33,080 nucleotides of DNA from Lysobacterales bacterium (GTDB taxonomy: Bacteria; Pseudomonadota; Gammaproteobacteria; Xanthomonadales; Xanthomonadaceae). Of the stretch, positions 1 to 10,500 are shown piece after piece. Numbering within the stretch: position 1 is the first letter of the stretch; every line of letters starts with the position of its first letter. Both the position numbers and the translations under genes were made by a program. The notes beneath the pieces are model-generated. The model saw nothing but the letters and a program-made list of their open reading frames with translations. It had not been told where the DNA came from and ran no database searches. The stretch covers positions 1 to 33,080 of the forward strand of contig JAEKKW010000065.1 in the NCBI GenBank assembly GCA_019510195.1, in the 5' to 3' direction.

Positions 1-1
1 G

Positions 2-673
2 GAAGTCTGGGGCGGTCGTCCGGTGCAGATATCCGCGGCCATCGACGCGCTCCTGCACGATCCGCGCTGGAGTCCGCTGATCGACCCCGGCCGCATCGGC
101 GTGGCCGGGTTTTCCAACGGCGGCTACACCGCGTTGACGCTGGTGGGCGCCAGGGCGCATGTCCCGCGGTTCGCGGACTATTGCCAACGCTATGCACACG
201 ATGCGATGTGCGCCGGCGCCGATGTCTATCGTGCCGAGGCTGCGCGCCGCGGCCAGACGCTGGAACAATTCCTGCAAGGCATCCAGGATCACCTCGGCGA
301 CTGGGGCCACACGTCCGATCCGCGGGTGAAGTCCGCCTTCGCGATGGCGCCGATGAGCGTGATGTTCGACGCCGACAGCCTGTCCGGCATCGACCGGCCG
401 GTGTTCCTCTACTACGGCGAGGCCGACACGGTATTGCGCCCGTCGGAAAACGCGGCGCGCATCCGGCCGCTGTTGAAGACACTGGTCGGCGTGCGCGCGA
501 TCCCGAAGGCCGACCATTGGGTCTTCATCCCGCCATGCACGCGCGAACTGGCCAGCGAAGTGCCCGACATTTGCCAGGATCCGCCGGGCGTCGATCGCGC
601 GGCGGAACACGTGCGGATCAATGCCGATGCGCTGGCATTCTTCCGCAAGACGCTGGGCGGCGGCGCCCGCTGA
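2..673 (+). CDS. alpha/beta hydrolase, dienelactone hydrolase-like (5' partial)
   Basis: The reading frame is open from the window edge, so the N-terminus (probably with a signal peptide) lies upstream. What remains is the C-terminal part of an alpha/beta-hydrolase fold. The nucleophile elbow GFSNGG gives the catalytic Ser. An Asp follows in GEADTVLRP and a His in KADHWVFIPPC, which completes a plausible triad in the correct order. The spacing and the cysteine-containing C-terminal part resemble the 'predicted dienelactone hydrolase' group, which includes secreted esterases and PAF-acetylhydrolase-like enzymes. The substrate cannot be told from sequence. It converges on glyA with only 6 bp between the stop codons, so no terminator fits between them. 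Family assignment is fairly sure; the specific function is unknown. Confidence 0.75.
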   Translation, partial: EVWGGRPVQISAAIDALLHDPRWSPLIDPGRIGVAGFSNGGYTALTLVGARAHVPRFADYCQRYAHDAMCAGADVYRAEAARRGQTLEQFLQGIQDHLGDWGHTSDPRVKSAFAMAPMSVMFDADSLSGIDRPVFLYYGEADTVLRPSENAARIRPLLKTLVGVRAIPKADHWVFIPPCTRELASEVPDICQDPPGVDRAAEHVRINADALAFFRKTLGGGAR

Positions 674-679
674 CTCCGC

Positions 680-1942
680 TCAGCCGTATACCGGGAACTG
701 CTTGCACTGCAGTTCGACGTTGGCGCGGACGCCGGCGATCACTTCTTCCGACTTCGGATTGTCCAGCACGTCGCAGATCCATTCCGCCAGCGCCACGCAC
801 TCCGGTTCCCTGTAACCGCGGGTGGTCACCGCCGGCGTGCCGATGCGCAGGCCGGACGTCACGAACGGCTTTTGCGGATCATTCGGCACCGCGTTCTTGT
901 TGACGGTGATGTGGGCGCGGCCCAGCGCTTCCTCGGCGGCCTTTCCGGTCACGCCCTTGCCGATCATGTCGATCAGCATCAGGTGGTTGTCGGTGCCGCC
1001 GGACACGATCTTGTAGCCGCGCGCAACGATCGTCTTCGCCATCGCCTGGGCGTTCTTCACCACCTGCTGCTGGTAGTCCTTGAACGCCGGATCCAGCGCT
1101 TCCTTGAACGCCACCGCCTTGGCCGCGATCACGTGCATCAGCGGACCGCCCTGGATGCCCGGGAACACGATCGACTGCAGCTTCTTGGTCATCTCGTCGA
1201 ACTGCTCGCCGGCGCCCTTGGCGACGATGATGCCGCCACGCGGGCCGCGCAGCGTCTTGTGGGTGGTCGAGGTCACCACGTGCGCATGCGGCAGCGGGCT
1301 CGGATAGGCGCCGGCGGCGATCAGGCCGGCGACGTGCGCCATGTCGACGAAGAAGATCGCGCCGATCTTGTCGGCGATCGCGCGCATGCGCGCCCAGTCG
1401 ACCACGCGGGAATACGCGGAGAAACCGCCGACCAGCATCTTCGGCTTGTGTTCGACAGCGAGGCGCTCGACTTCGTCGTAATCGATCAGGCCTTCATCGT
1501 TGACGCCGTACTGCACGGCGTTGAACAGCTTGCCGCTGACGTTGACCTTGGCGCCGTGGGTGAGGTGTCCACCGTGGGCCAGCGACATGCCGAGGATGGT
1601 GTCGCCGGGATTGAGCAGCGCGAGATAGACAGCCTGATTGGCCTGCGAACCCGAATGCGGCTGCACGTTGGCGTAATCGGCATCGAACAATTGCTTCAGG
1701 CGATCGATCGCCAGCTGCTCGGCGACGTCGACGAATTCGCAGCCACCGTAATAGCGCTTGCCCGGATAGCCTTCGGCGTACTTGTTGGTGAGCTGGCTGC
1801 CCTGCGCTTCCATCACCCGCGGACTGGCGTAGTTCTCGGAAGCGATCAACTCGACGTGATCTTCCTGGCGGCGATTTTCGCCAGCGATGGCGGCGGCGAG
1901 TTCTGGGTCGAATCCTTCGATGCGGCTGTCGCGGGGGAACAT
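680..1942 (-). CDS. glyA: serine hydroxymethyltransferase
   Basis: This is a 420-residue cytosolic PLP enzyme, close to the usual 417. It interconverts serine plus tetrahydrofolate with glycine plus 5,10-methylene-THF, the main source of one-carbon units for purine, thymidylate and methionine synthesis. The PLP lysine is K229 in [13 protein letters not shown]. The N-terminal [10 protein letters not shown] block, the PHSGSQAN segment and the VDMAHVAGL strand are all conserved. The start is the ATG at 1942, with a GGAG ribosome-binding sequence 6 nt upstream (1949-1952). A TACAAT -10-like box lies about 28 nt upstream of the start. The preceding gene on this strand (RcnB-like) ends in its own terminator, so glyA is probably transcribed alone. 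It shows nothing unusual. Confidence 0.97.
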   Translation of the reverse strand: MFPRDSRIEGFDPELAAAIAGENRRQEDHVELIASENYASPRVMEAQGSQLTNKYAEGYPGKRYYGGCEFVDVAEQLAIDRLKQLFDADYANVQPHSGSQANQAVYLALLNPGDTILGMSLAHGGHLTHGAKVNVSGKLFNAVQYGVNDEGLIDYDEVERLAVEHKPKMLVGGFSAYSRVVDWARMRAIADKIGAIFFVDMAHVAGLIAAGAYPSPLPHAHVVTSTTHKTLRGPRGGIIVAKGAGEQFDEMTKKLQSIVFPGIQGGPLMHVIAAKAVAFKEALDPAFKDYQQQVVKNAQAMAKTIVARGYKIVSGGTDNHLMLIDMIGKGVTGKAAEEALGRAHITVNKNAVPNDPQKPFVTSGLRIGTPAVTTRGYREPECVALAEWICDVLDNPKSEEVIAGVRANVELQCKQFPVYG

Positions 1943-1969
1943 CGGGCACTCCGGAAGGCGGAAACCCCC

Positions 1970-1975
1970 ATTGTA
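1970..1975 (-). promoter_or_regulatory. probable -10 element of glyA
   Basis: The minus strand reads TACAAT here, about 28 nt upstream of the glyA ATG, which would give a 5' leader of about 20 nt. No good -35 hexamer is seen at the normal distance. The sequence CCGCTACAAT recurs in front of purL. Confidence 0.4.
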
Positions 1976-2011
1976 GCGGCGCGTCAGCGCCTGATTCGGG
2001 GCTCCAACGGA

Positions 2012-2035
2012 AAAGGCGCGCCGAAGCGCGCCTTT
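2012..2035 (-). terminator. rho-independent terminator after the first RcnB-like gene
   Basis: A perfect 10-bp stem (2012-2021 paired with 2026-2035) closes a 4-nt loop. On the minus strand the stem is AAAGGCGCGC, the loop is the very stable TTCG, and the 3' arm runs into TTTTCC. It lies 41 nt beyond the stop codon at 2077 and just upstream of the glyA promoter, so it insulates the two genes. Confidence 0.8.
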
Positions 2036-2076
2036 CCTCCATCCAGCCTACCGCTGTCGGATCAAATCGGACTGAT

Positions 2077-2553
2077 TCAGAGCCCGGCGCCGCGGATCAG
2101 GACGTCGGCGATGATGCCCGAGGCGATCGCCACCAGCATGTAGTGGCCGCCATCGTCGCGGACCCAGCGATAACCGGGGCGCGGCGCGTACAGGCGATGT
2201 GGGCGGTAGTCCGCATAGGGCACCACGTAGACGTTGCGGTAGCCATAACTGCGGTAGTCGTGGCCACGCGCCCACGACGGCGGACCGCGGCGGCCGTTGT
2301 CCCAGTGGCCGTTCTTGTGGTAGCGGCGATCACGGTCGTCGCGATCGCCGTAGTAGCGGCGGTCATCGCCACGGTAGTGGCCGCGGCCCTGGTCATCGTC
2401 GTCGCGATCATGGCCCCGCCCGCGGCCATGTCCATCATCGCCGTAGGCGACGTAGTACGGACGGCCGTCGCCGTGATCCTTCGCCATCGCCGGCAGCGAT
2501 ACGGCGCCAAGCACGGCCAGTGCCATCGAGGCAAGCTTGAGCGTGGTTTTCAT
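2077..2553 (-). CDS. RcnB-family periplasmic protein (copy 1)
   Basis: This 158-residue protein has a signal peptide (MKTTLKLASMALAVLGAVSL, cleavage near AMA-KD). The central part is very rich in Asp, Arg, Gly, His and Tyr. The conserved C-terminal block contains the motif PGYRWVRDDGGHYMLVAIAS followed by GIIADVLI. That last block marks the RcnB family, named after the E. coli periplasmic protein that modulates nickel/cobalt export. Most members have no known role and there is no rcnA exporter nearby, so a metal function is only a suggestion. The start at 2553 is preceded by GGGAGA and gives a proper signal peptide; a longer in-frame version would not. The next gene upstream on this strand is a paralogue with the same tail. 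Confidence 0.8.
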   Translation of the reverse strand: MKTTLKLASMALAVLGAVSLPAMAKDHGDGRPYYVAYGDDGHGRGRGHDRDDDDQGRGHYRGDDRRYYGDRDDRDRRYHKNGHWDNGRRGPPSWARGHDYRSYGYRNVYVVPYADYRPHRLYAPRPGYRWVRDDGGHYMLVAIASGIIADVLIRGAGL

Positions 2554-2573
2554 GTCAGGTCTCCCATCGGGGT

Positions 2574-2586
2574 GTGCACCATGCAC
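2574..2586. repeat. short inverted repeat upstream of RcnB-like copy 1
   Basis: GTGCA-CCA-TGCAC is a perfect 5-bp inverted repeat with a 3-nt spacer, about 20 bp upstream of the copy-1 start codon. It could be a small operator half-site pair. The arms are short, so chance is a fair alternative. Confidence 0.25.
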
Positions 2587-2682
2587 GCTATCGAATTTAC
2601 CGGAGCCGCCTGAACGGAGATTGGCTTTCCGGAACGGCCGCTCCATCCATTCAGGTTGAAGCGGCCCTGCCCTTTCGGACCA

Positions 2683-3366
2683 TCAGTGACCGAACAACAG
2701 GTCGGCGATGATGCCGCTGGTGATCGCGACCAGCAGGTAGTGGCCGAAGTCGTCGCGACGCCAGCCATAGCCGCGCGGCGGGTCGTACAGGCCGTAATCG
2801 CCGTAATCGTCGACGCTGTAGGTCGGGGCGTAATCGTCGCCGTAATAGACGTTGCCGACGGTCCATACCGGTTGCGGGCGATAGCCATACCCGATGCTGT
2901 AGTAGCCACGACCGCGGCTCGGGGAGTAGGTGCGCGGCGGCGGGGCGTAGCGGTAGTCGCGATCACGGTCATGGTCGCGATAGCCGTAATTGCCGCCACG
3001 CCCGTAATAGTTGTTGACCTGTTGCGGCGGCGGCATCTGCGGACGCGAGCCATAGCCACCACGCTGCCAACCACCACGATCGCCCCAGCGGCGGTCATTG
3101 TTGCCGTTGTCTCGATTCGTCCAGCCAGGATTGCCATTGCCGGGATTGCCGTGAGCGCGATTGCCCCAGCCCGGGTTGCCGTTGCTGGCGCTATTGCCGT
3201 TGCTGCGATCAACGCGGCCGTGTTGTTGTCCGCCGTTGTTGCCATTGCCCGGCTGTTGCTGCTGGCCGCGGTCGCGTCCGTGGTTTTGCCAATCCTGGGC
3301 GGATGCGGCAAACGGGATCGCCGACAGGGCCAGGAACAGAGCCGCACCTTTCATCGTGGTTTTCAT
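2683..3366 (-). CDS. RcnB-family periplasmic protein (copy 2, low-complexity)
   Basis: This 227-residue protein starts with a signal peptide (MKTTMKGAALFLALSAIPFA, cleavage after ASA). A long disordered region follows, rich in Asn, Gly, Gln, Arg and Asp. It includes repeated NGNPGW units around residues 58-85 and a DHDRDRDYR stretch. The C-terminal block GYGWRRDDFGHYLLVAITSG then IIADLLF matches the tail of the neighbouring copy 1 and defines the RcnB family. A strong ribosome-binding site, GGGAGGT, precedes the ATG at 3366. The two genes lie in tandem with 129 bp between them and could be co-transcribed. Function is unknown. The disordered, charge-rich middle suggests an envelope-stress or metal-related role, which is speculation. 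Confidence 0.78.
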   Translation of the reverse strand: MKTTMKGAALFLALSAIPFAASAQDWQNHGRDRGQQQQPGNGNNGGQQHGRVDRSNGNSASNGNPGWGNRAHGNPGNGNPGWTNRDNGNNDRRWGDRGGWQRGGYGSRPQMPPPQQVNNYYGRGGNYGYRDHDRDRDYRYAPPPRTYSPSRGRGYYSIGYGYRPQPVWTVGNVYYGDDYAPTYSVDDYGDYGLYDPPRGYGWRRDDFGHYLLVAITSGIIADLLFGH

Positions 3367-3470
3367 GACGACCTCCCGGCCGCGCGTGTTGTGACGGCGC
3401 CAATATGCGCGTTTGCGGCTGAAGCGAAAGTGCTATCCCGCAAAGCATTTAGCTGCCGGAAAGTCCCGCA

Positions 3471-3499
3471 TTCAGGTTGCGGATGGGCACCGGTATAAT
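3471..3499 (+). promoter_or_regulatory. sigma-70 type promoter of ettA
   Basis: A perfect TATAAT lies at 3494-3499, with a 17-nt spacer to a weak -35 (TTCAGG, 3471-3476). Transcription would start near 3506, giving a leader of about 45 nt before ettA. It is the only consensus -10 found in this GC-rich window. Confidence 0.7.
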
Positions 3500-3550
3500 T
3501 GGCGACACCTTCCACAGAACCTGGGTGCCCTAGCGGGTGCCGGAGCGAGC

Positions 3551-5212
<1,662 letters not shown>

Positions 5213-5214
5213 CC

Positions 5215-5242
5215 GGAACGCCCGCGGCAACGTGGGCGTTTC
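5215..5242 (+). terminator. hairpin terminator after ettA
   Basis: A 12-bp stem (5215-5226 with 5231-5242, including two G-U pairs) closes a GCAA tetraloop 2 nt after the ettA stop codon. Only a short TTTCC follows, so termination may be partial, with read-through into pyrF, whose start is 24 bp downstream. Confidence 0.6.
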
Positions 5243-5266
5243 CACATGCGACCGAAGGAGATCGAG

Positions 5267-5899
5267 ATGGGCTTCACCGACACATTGCGCGCACGCTGGA
5301 CCGCCGCCAACTCGCTACTCTGCGTCGGCCTGGACCCCGACCCGGCGAAATTCCCCGATGCCTACGCCGACGACGACGATGCGCTGTTCGCGTTCTGCCG
5401 CGACATCGTCGATGCCACCGCCGAATACGCCTGCGCCTTCAAGCCGCAGATCGCCTACTTCGCCGCGCACAACGGTGGCGAGGCCGCGCTGCAACGGCTG
5501 ATCGCCCACATCAATGCCGAACACCCCGACGTGCCGGTGATCCTCGATGCCAAGCGTGGCGACATCGGCAGCACCGCCGAGCAGTACGCGGTCGAAGCCT
5601 TCGATCGCTTCGGCGCCGACGCGGTGACGCTCAATCCCTACATGGGCCGCGATTCCGCGCAACCGTTCCTGCAGCGCGGCGATCGCGGCTGCGTCTTCCT
5701 CTGCCATACATCGAATCCGGGCGCGCGTGATTTCCAGGAACTCACCGTGCCTGATGGAAGCGGCGGCGGCGAACCGCTCTACCAGCGCATCGCCCGCACG
5801 ATAGCCGGCGAATGGAACGGCGCGAACAATTGCGCACTGGTGGTCGGCGCGACTTTCCCGGAGGAGGAGTTGCGCGACACCATCAACCGCCATCGCTGA
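5267..5899 (+). CDS. pyrF: orotidine 5'-phosphate decarboxylase, apparently internally deleted
   Basis: PyrF converts OMP to UMP, the last step of de novo pyrimidine synthesis. This is the type-2 (about 265-280 residue) form. The N-terminal LLCVGLDPDP, the FKPQIAYFAAH strand and the catalytic ILDAKRGDIGSTA motif (K96, D99) are intact, as is LNPYMGRDS. The protein has only 210 residues. The family block beginning LVVGATFPEE is followed at once by LRDTINRHR, which resembles the normal C-terminal end. About 55 residues that should carry the phosphate-binding PGIGAQGGD loop and the last barrel strands are missing. The junction lies at a GAGGAGGAG run (5861-5869). Start at 5267 is chosen for its AAGGAG ribosome-binding site. 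The enzyme is probably inactive unless the gap is an assembly error. Confidence 0.85.
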   Translation: MGFTDTLRARWTAANSLLCVGLDPDPAKFPDAYADDDDALFAFCRDIVDATAEYACAFKPQIAYFAAHNGGEAALQRLIAHINAEHPDVPVILDAKRGDIGSTAEQYAVEAFDRFGADAVTLNPYMGRDSAQPFLQRGDRGCVFLCHTSNPGARDFQELTVPDGSGGGEPLYQRIARTIAGEWNGANNCALVVGATFPEEELRDTINRHR

Positions 5900-5907
5900 A
5901 ACCCTCG

Positions 5908-6744
5908 TTATCGGCGCGCGAACGCCCGCGACACTGCGAACGGAAACCGCGCCCAGATCATCGCGAAGACCGCGAGCCGCGCCAGCGGGCCGTGCTGGGC
6001 GGCATCGAATTTGCGGAAGTAGCGCCACAGACCGCGATGCTTGTGCCATTCGACGAAGACCGGGCGCGAGCGCGAGGACACTCCGCGCACATGGGTCACG
6101 ACGACGCTGTTGTCGATCGCGACGATGGCGCCCGCTTCGCGCACGCGTCGGCACAGGTCGAGATCCTCGGCATGCAGGCGATAGCTTGAATCGAAGCCAG
6201 CGATGCGTTCGAACAATGCACGCGGCACCAGCATCAAGGCACCGGACACCGCGGCGACGCGTTGCAGCGATTCGCCGTTCGATGGCACGGATAGATCGCG
6301 CATCGCGGGATTGCGCAACATCGCCACGAAATCGGGATCGCGACGACGCGCGGCGGGATCGTGGTCGCCGGCTTCATCGACCAGGTCGGCGCCAACCAGT
6401 GCTTCGCCGAGCAGCCTTGCATCGTCGCGCAAACGCGCCAGGGCATCCGCCGTCACCATCAGGTCGGGATTGACGAAGGCCAGCCATGGCGCATCGCTGT
6501 CATCCGCTCCCTGGTTGCAGCCGGCGGCGAACCCCTGGTTGTCGGGATTGGCGACGAAACGGATGCGCGGATCGACGGCCGCGTGCCGTTGCACGCACTC
6601 CATCGTGCCGTCGTCAGACGCATTGTCGATGACGCGGATCTGCACCACGTCATGCGCCGCGCGCAGATGGCGCAGGCAGGCGTCGATGGTGGACGCACTG
6701 CGATGGCTGACCACGATCGCGGCGATGCCTTCTCCCGCGCTCAT
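5908..6744 (-). CDS. glycosyltransferase family 2 (rhamnosyltransferase-like)
   Basis: This 278-residue GT-A fold enzyme transfers a sugar from a nucleotide donor, probably onto a surface glycan. The N-terminal strand IAAIVVSHRS, VIDNASDDGT (about 39-47), NPDNQGFAAGCNQG (67-79) and the metal-binding LAFVNPDL (NPD 92-94) are all present. The catalytic acid motif ED sits at residues 193-194 in YRLHAEDLDLC, and a conserved VTHVRGVSS follows. This layout is typical of WbbL/RfbN-like rhamnosyl- and related transferases; donor and acceptor are not deducible. The ATG overlaps the stop of the upstream glycosyltransferase (ATGA), so translation is coupled. Its 3' end lies 8 bp from the damaged pyrF, which it faces. 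Confidence 0.85.
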   Translation of the reverse strand: MSAGEGIAAIVVSHRSASTIDACLRHLRAAHDVVQIRVIDNASDDGTMECVQRHAAVDPRIRFVANPDNQGFAAGCNQGADDSDAPWLAFVNPDLMVTADALARLRDDARLLGEALVGADLVDEAGDHDPAARRRDPDFVAMLRNPAMRDLSVPSNGESLQRVAAVSGALMLVPRALFERIAGFDSSYRLHAEDLDLCRRVREAGAIVAIDNSVVVTHVRGVSSRSRPVFVEWHKHRGLWRYFRKFDAAQHGPLARLAVFAMIWARFPFAVSRAFARR

Positions 6745-7574
6745 TCGAACAACTCCGTCTGAGGCGGCAGCGGCTCGGCCACGGCGACGCGTTGCACCAG
6801 CTGTTCGCGCCATTCGTGCAGCGGATCGTTCATCAACATCGCCGCCATCCGCGAATACCAGTCGGGCCAGCGCACCGCCAGAGCGTCCTGGTCGCCATCC
6901 TGCAATTCGCCTTCGGCCAAACGACCCACAAACGCGGTTTCGCACAACACGTTGCGCCAGCCGAATCCGGCGAGTCGCAGCGACAGATCGGCCAGCGCCG
7001 CCGACCACGAGCCATAACTCGCATGATCGATGCCACCGGCCTTGCGCAGCGCGCGACCGCGCAACAGCACGGCATGCCCCACTGCTGCTGGCAATTCCGG
7101 ATGCACCGGCGGCATTCCGCGCAAGGCATTCGCCAAGCGCAGCGGCTCGTCGGGCAAGGGGTTGAGATCGCCAAGTCGCGGCCACGACGCCAATTCACCG
7201 AGATTGCTCCACGGTGTCGCGGTGCCGATCGCGCCGTCACGCGCAAAGCAGGCCTGCAACTGGTTGAGCCAGCCCGGCACCGGCACGGCATCACTGGCGA
7301 GCACCACGACATCGGCATCCCCGCAGATGTCGAGCGCTTCGGCCACATGCGCGCTTTCGCCAATGGCGCGAGCGCGACGCGTGTAATCGGGCTCCAGCTT
7401 CGTCTGCGCGATCCAGTGTTCGATCACGCGCGCACTGCGCGGGCCGGCCTGGGCATCATCGATCAGCCACACGCGCGCACCCGCCGGCGTCGAGGCATCG
7501 AGTGCGGCGAGACAGGCATCCAGCGCCACATCATCCGGGCCAACCGGCAACAGGATGATGGGCAGATCCGGCAT
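6741..7574 (-). CDS. glycosyltransferase family 2-like protein, divergent
   Basis: This 277-residue protein has the GT2 architecture: an N-terminal strand, VWLIDDA (35-41), the nucleotide/metal-site region DADVVVLASDAVPVPGWL (86-103) and a PWSNLGE loop (121-127) seen in many GT2 proteins. The segment that should hold the catalytic acid pair (usually EE/ED-[VN]DLCLR) reads YGSWSAALADLSLRLAGFGW (188-206), and the usual following His motif is absent. It may therefore be a non-catalytic partner or a divergent enzyme. Its ATG overlaps the purL stop by one base (TGATG), and its own stop overlaps the next glycosyltransferase. All three genes should be expressed from the purL promoter. Confidence 0.72.
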   Translation of the reverse strand: MPDLPIILLPVGPDDVALDACLAALDASTPAGARVWLIDDAQAGPRSARVIEHWIAQTKLEPDYTRRARAIGESAHVAEALDICGDADVVVLASDAVPVPGWLNQLQACFARDGAIGTATPWSNLGELASWPRLGDLNPLPDEPLRLANALRGMPPVHPELPAAVGHAVLLRGRALRKAGGIDHASYGSWSAALADLSLRLAGFGWRNVLCETAFVGRLAEGELQDGDQDALAVRWPDWYSRMAAMLMNDPLHEWREQLVQRVAVAEPLPPQTELFE

Positions 7575-10500
7575 CAACCAACCCAGGCCCGCGCGTTGCG
7601 GAACATCCGCGCCCACGGCGAGGTCTCGCCCCAGCTGTCGGGATGCCAGCTGAAGTTGGCGGTGATGCGCGTGCGTTCCGGATGCGGCATCAGGAGGGTG
7701 ACGCGGCCGTCATCGCTGCAAACGCCGGCCATGCCGTCGCGCGATCCGTTGGGATTGGTCGGGAAGCTCGTGGCGACGCGACCTTCGCCATCGACATAGC
7801 GCGCCACGACCGCGATTTTCGCCTGATCGCCGGCACTCGCGAATTGCATGCGACCTTCGCCATGCGCGACCACCACCGGAATGCGCGAACCGGCCATGCC
7901 ACGCAGCAGGATCGACGGCGACTCCGGCAGTTCCACCTGCGACAGGCGCGCTTCGTATTGCTCGCTGGCGTTGCGTTGCAGGTCGGGGAAATGCGCGGCG
8001 CCGGGAATGATGTCGCGCAACTGCGCCAGCATCTGGCAGCCGTTGCAGACGCCCAGCGTGAAGGTGTCGGAACGCGCGAAGAACCGCGCGAACATCGCGC
8101 GCAAGACCGGACGTTCGAGGATCGAGGTTGCCCAGCCGCGGCCGGCACCGAGCACGTCGCCGTAGCTGAAGCCGCCGCAGGCGGCGAGGCCGACGAAATC
8201 GTCGAGCGTGGCGCGGGCTGCGATCAGGTCGCTCATGTTCACGTCCACCGCATCGAATCCGGCAGCCATGAAGGCCGAGGCCATCTCGACCTGGCCGTTG
8301 ACGCCCTGCTCGCGCAGGATCGCCACGCGCGGACGCTTGCCTGGCGCGGTGAACGCTGCCGCGATGTCGTCCTCGGGATCGAAGGCCAGCTTGGGCACCA
8401 GACCCGGCGCATCGAAACGGCGCACGAGCTCGCGTTCCTGGTCGGCCGATTCCGGGTTGTCGCGCATGCGCTGCATCGCGTGCGTGACCGCCCACCAGGC
8501 GTCGAACAGTTCGTGCCAATGCCACTCGGCGACGGTCTTGCCGCCCGCCAGCACGCGGATGTCGTCAGCGGTGGTTGGCCTGGCGATGCGTTGCGCGCAT
8601 TCGATCAGGCCGTGACGCGCGACCATGTCGGCGAATTCGGCGCGATCCTCGCTGCGGATCTGCACCACCGCGCCGAGCTCCTCGTTGAACAGCACTTCCA
8701 GCGGATCATCGTCGTGGGCGGTGGCCCAGCCGTCGAGCACGATGTCGAGGCCGCGATGCGATGCGAAGGCCATTTCGCACAGGGCCGCAAAGGCGCCACC
8801 GTCGGAACGGTCGTGGTAGGCCAGCAGCAGGCCGGCTTCGCGCGCGTCACGCATCAATTCGAAGAAGCCACGCAGCAATTCGGGATCGTCGAGATCGGGC
8901 ACGTCGCCGCCGAAGCCATCGAAGCATTGCGCCAGGATCGAGCCGCCAAGACGACGCTGGCCGGCACCGAGGCCGATCAGCCACAGTTCGCTGTCGTCTT
9001 CGCGCGAGAGCAAAGGCGTCAGCTGCCTGCGCACGTCGTGCACCGGCGCGAACGCAGTGACGATCAGCGATACCGGCGATACCGATTTGTGCGCCTCGCC
9101 GTCGACCTGCCACTGCGCCTGCATCGACAGCGAATCCTTGCCGACCGGGATGCTCAGGCCGAGCGCCGGGCACAGCGCCATGCCCACCGCCTCCACCGCC
9201 GCATACAAACGCGCGTCTTCGCCCGGCGTGCCGGCGGCGGCCATCCAGTTGGCGGAAAGCTTGATGCGTTCGAGCGCGTCGACCGGCGCCGCGCACAGGT
9301 TGGTGATCGCTTCGCCGACCGCCATGCGCGCACTCGCGGCGGCATCCATCAGCGCCAGCGGCGTGCGTTCGCCGATCGCCATCGCTTCGCCGGCGTGGCC
9401 GTCGTAGCCGGCCAGGGTGATCGCGACGTCGGCCACCGGCATCTGCCACGGCCCGACCATCTGGTCGCGCGCGGTGAGGCCGCCGACGCTGCGGTCGCCA
9501 ATGGTGACGAGGAAGGATTTCGAGGCGACGGTCGGATGCGCCAGCACGCGCAAACCGGCCTCGCGCAATGACAGGCCAGCGGTCGCGAGTTCGTTCCAGC
9601 GTGGCGCCTTCGGCGATTCGGCGTCGCGATGCATCTTCGGCGCCTTGCCGAACAGCACGTCCATCGGCAGGTCGATGGGGTTGGCTTCGGTCCGGGGCAA
9701 CGCGATCGATTCCACCGTCGCGCCATGGCCCACCACCAGCCGTTCTTCCGCGGTCGCGTGGCCGACCACCGCGAACGGGCAGCGCTCGCGCGCGCACAGT
9801 GCGGCGAATTCGTCGACGCGATCGGCGGCGATCCCGAGGACGTAGCGTTCCTGCGATTCATTGCACCACAGCTGCATCGGCGACAGCGTGGGATCATCGC
9901 TGGGCACGCGGTCGAGATCGATCACGCCACCGACGCCGGAATCGTGCAGCAATTCGGGAATCGCGTTCGACAAGCCACCGGCGCCGACGTCGTGGATGCT
10001 GCGGATCGGATTGCGTTCGGCCAGGGCGACGCAGGCGTCGATCACTTCCTGCGCACGGCGTTCCATTTCCGGGTTGTCGCGCTGCACCGAAGCGAAATCG
10101 AGTTCCTCGGAACTCTGGCCCGATGCCAGCGAGCTCGCGGCGCCACCGCCAAGGCCGATCAGCATCGCCGGACCGCCGAGCACGATCACCGCGTCGCCCG
10201 GCTGCAGGCGGCGCTTCTCGACCAGTGCCGGTTCGATCGCGCCGAGACCGCCGGCGAGCATGATCGGCTTGTCGTAGGCGCGCACCAGGCCGTCGGGCTG
10301 TGCGATTTCGAACGTGCGGAAATAACCGGCGAGATTGGGACGGCCGAATTCGTTGTTGAATGCCGCCGCGCCGATCGGGCCTTCCAGCATGATCTGCAAT
10401 GCCGGTGCCATCCGCGGATTGAGCACCCGCGGGTGTTCCCACGGCTGCGGCAATGTCGGGATGCGCAACGCCGACACGCTGAAACCGCAGAGGCCGGCCT

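Noticed and set aside
872-2143. A 423-codon plus-strand frame opposite glyA
   Set aside because: It mirrors glyA codon positions and has no conserved motif.
2636-2666. Inverted repeat GGCCGCT ... AGCGGCC between the two RcnB-like genes as a terminator
   Set aside because: The loop is 17 nt and no T-run follows on the minus strand, so termination is unlikely.
3100-3260. Repeated GCCATTGCC/GTTGCCGTT-like units as a possible regulatory or mobile repeat
   Set aside because: They fall inside the RcnB-like copy 2 and encode its Asn-Gly-Pro repeats in frame.
7643-9571. A 642-codon open frame on the plus strand opposite purL
   Set aside because: It is entirely antisense to a well-conserved gene, has R/H/A-biased composition and no recognisable domain; typical of GC-rich DNA.
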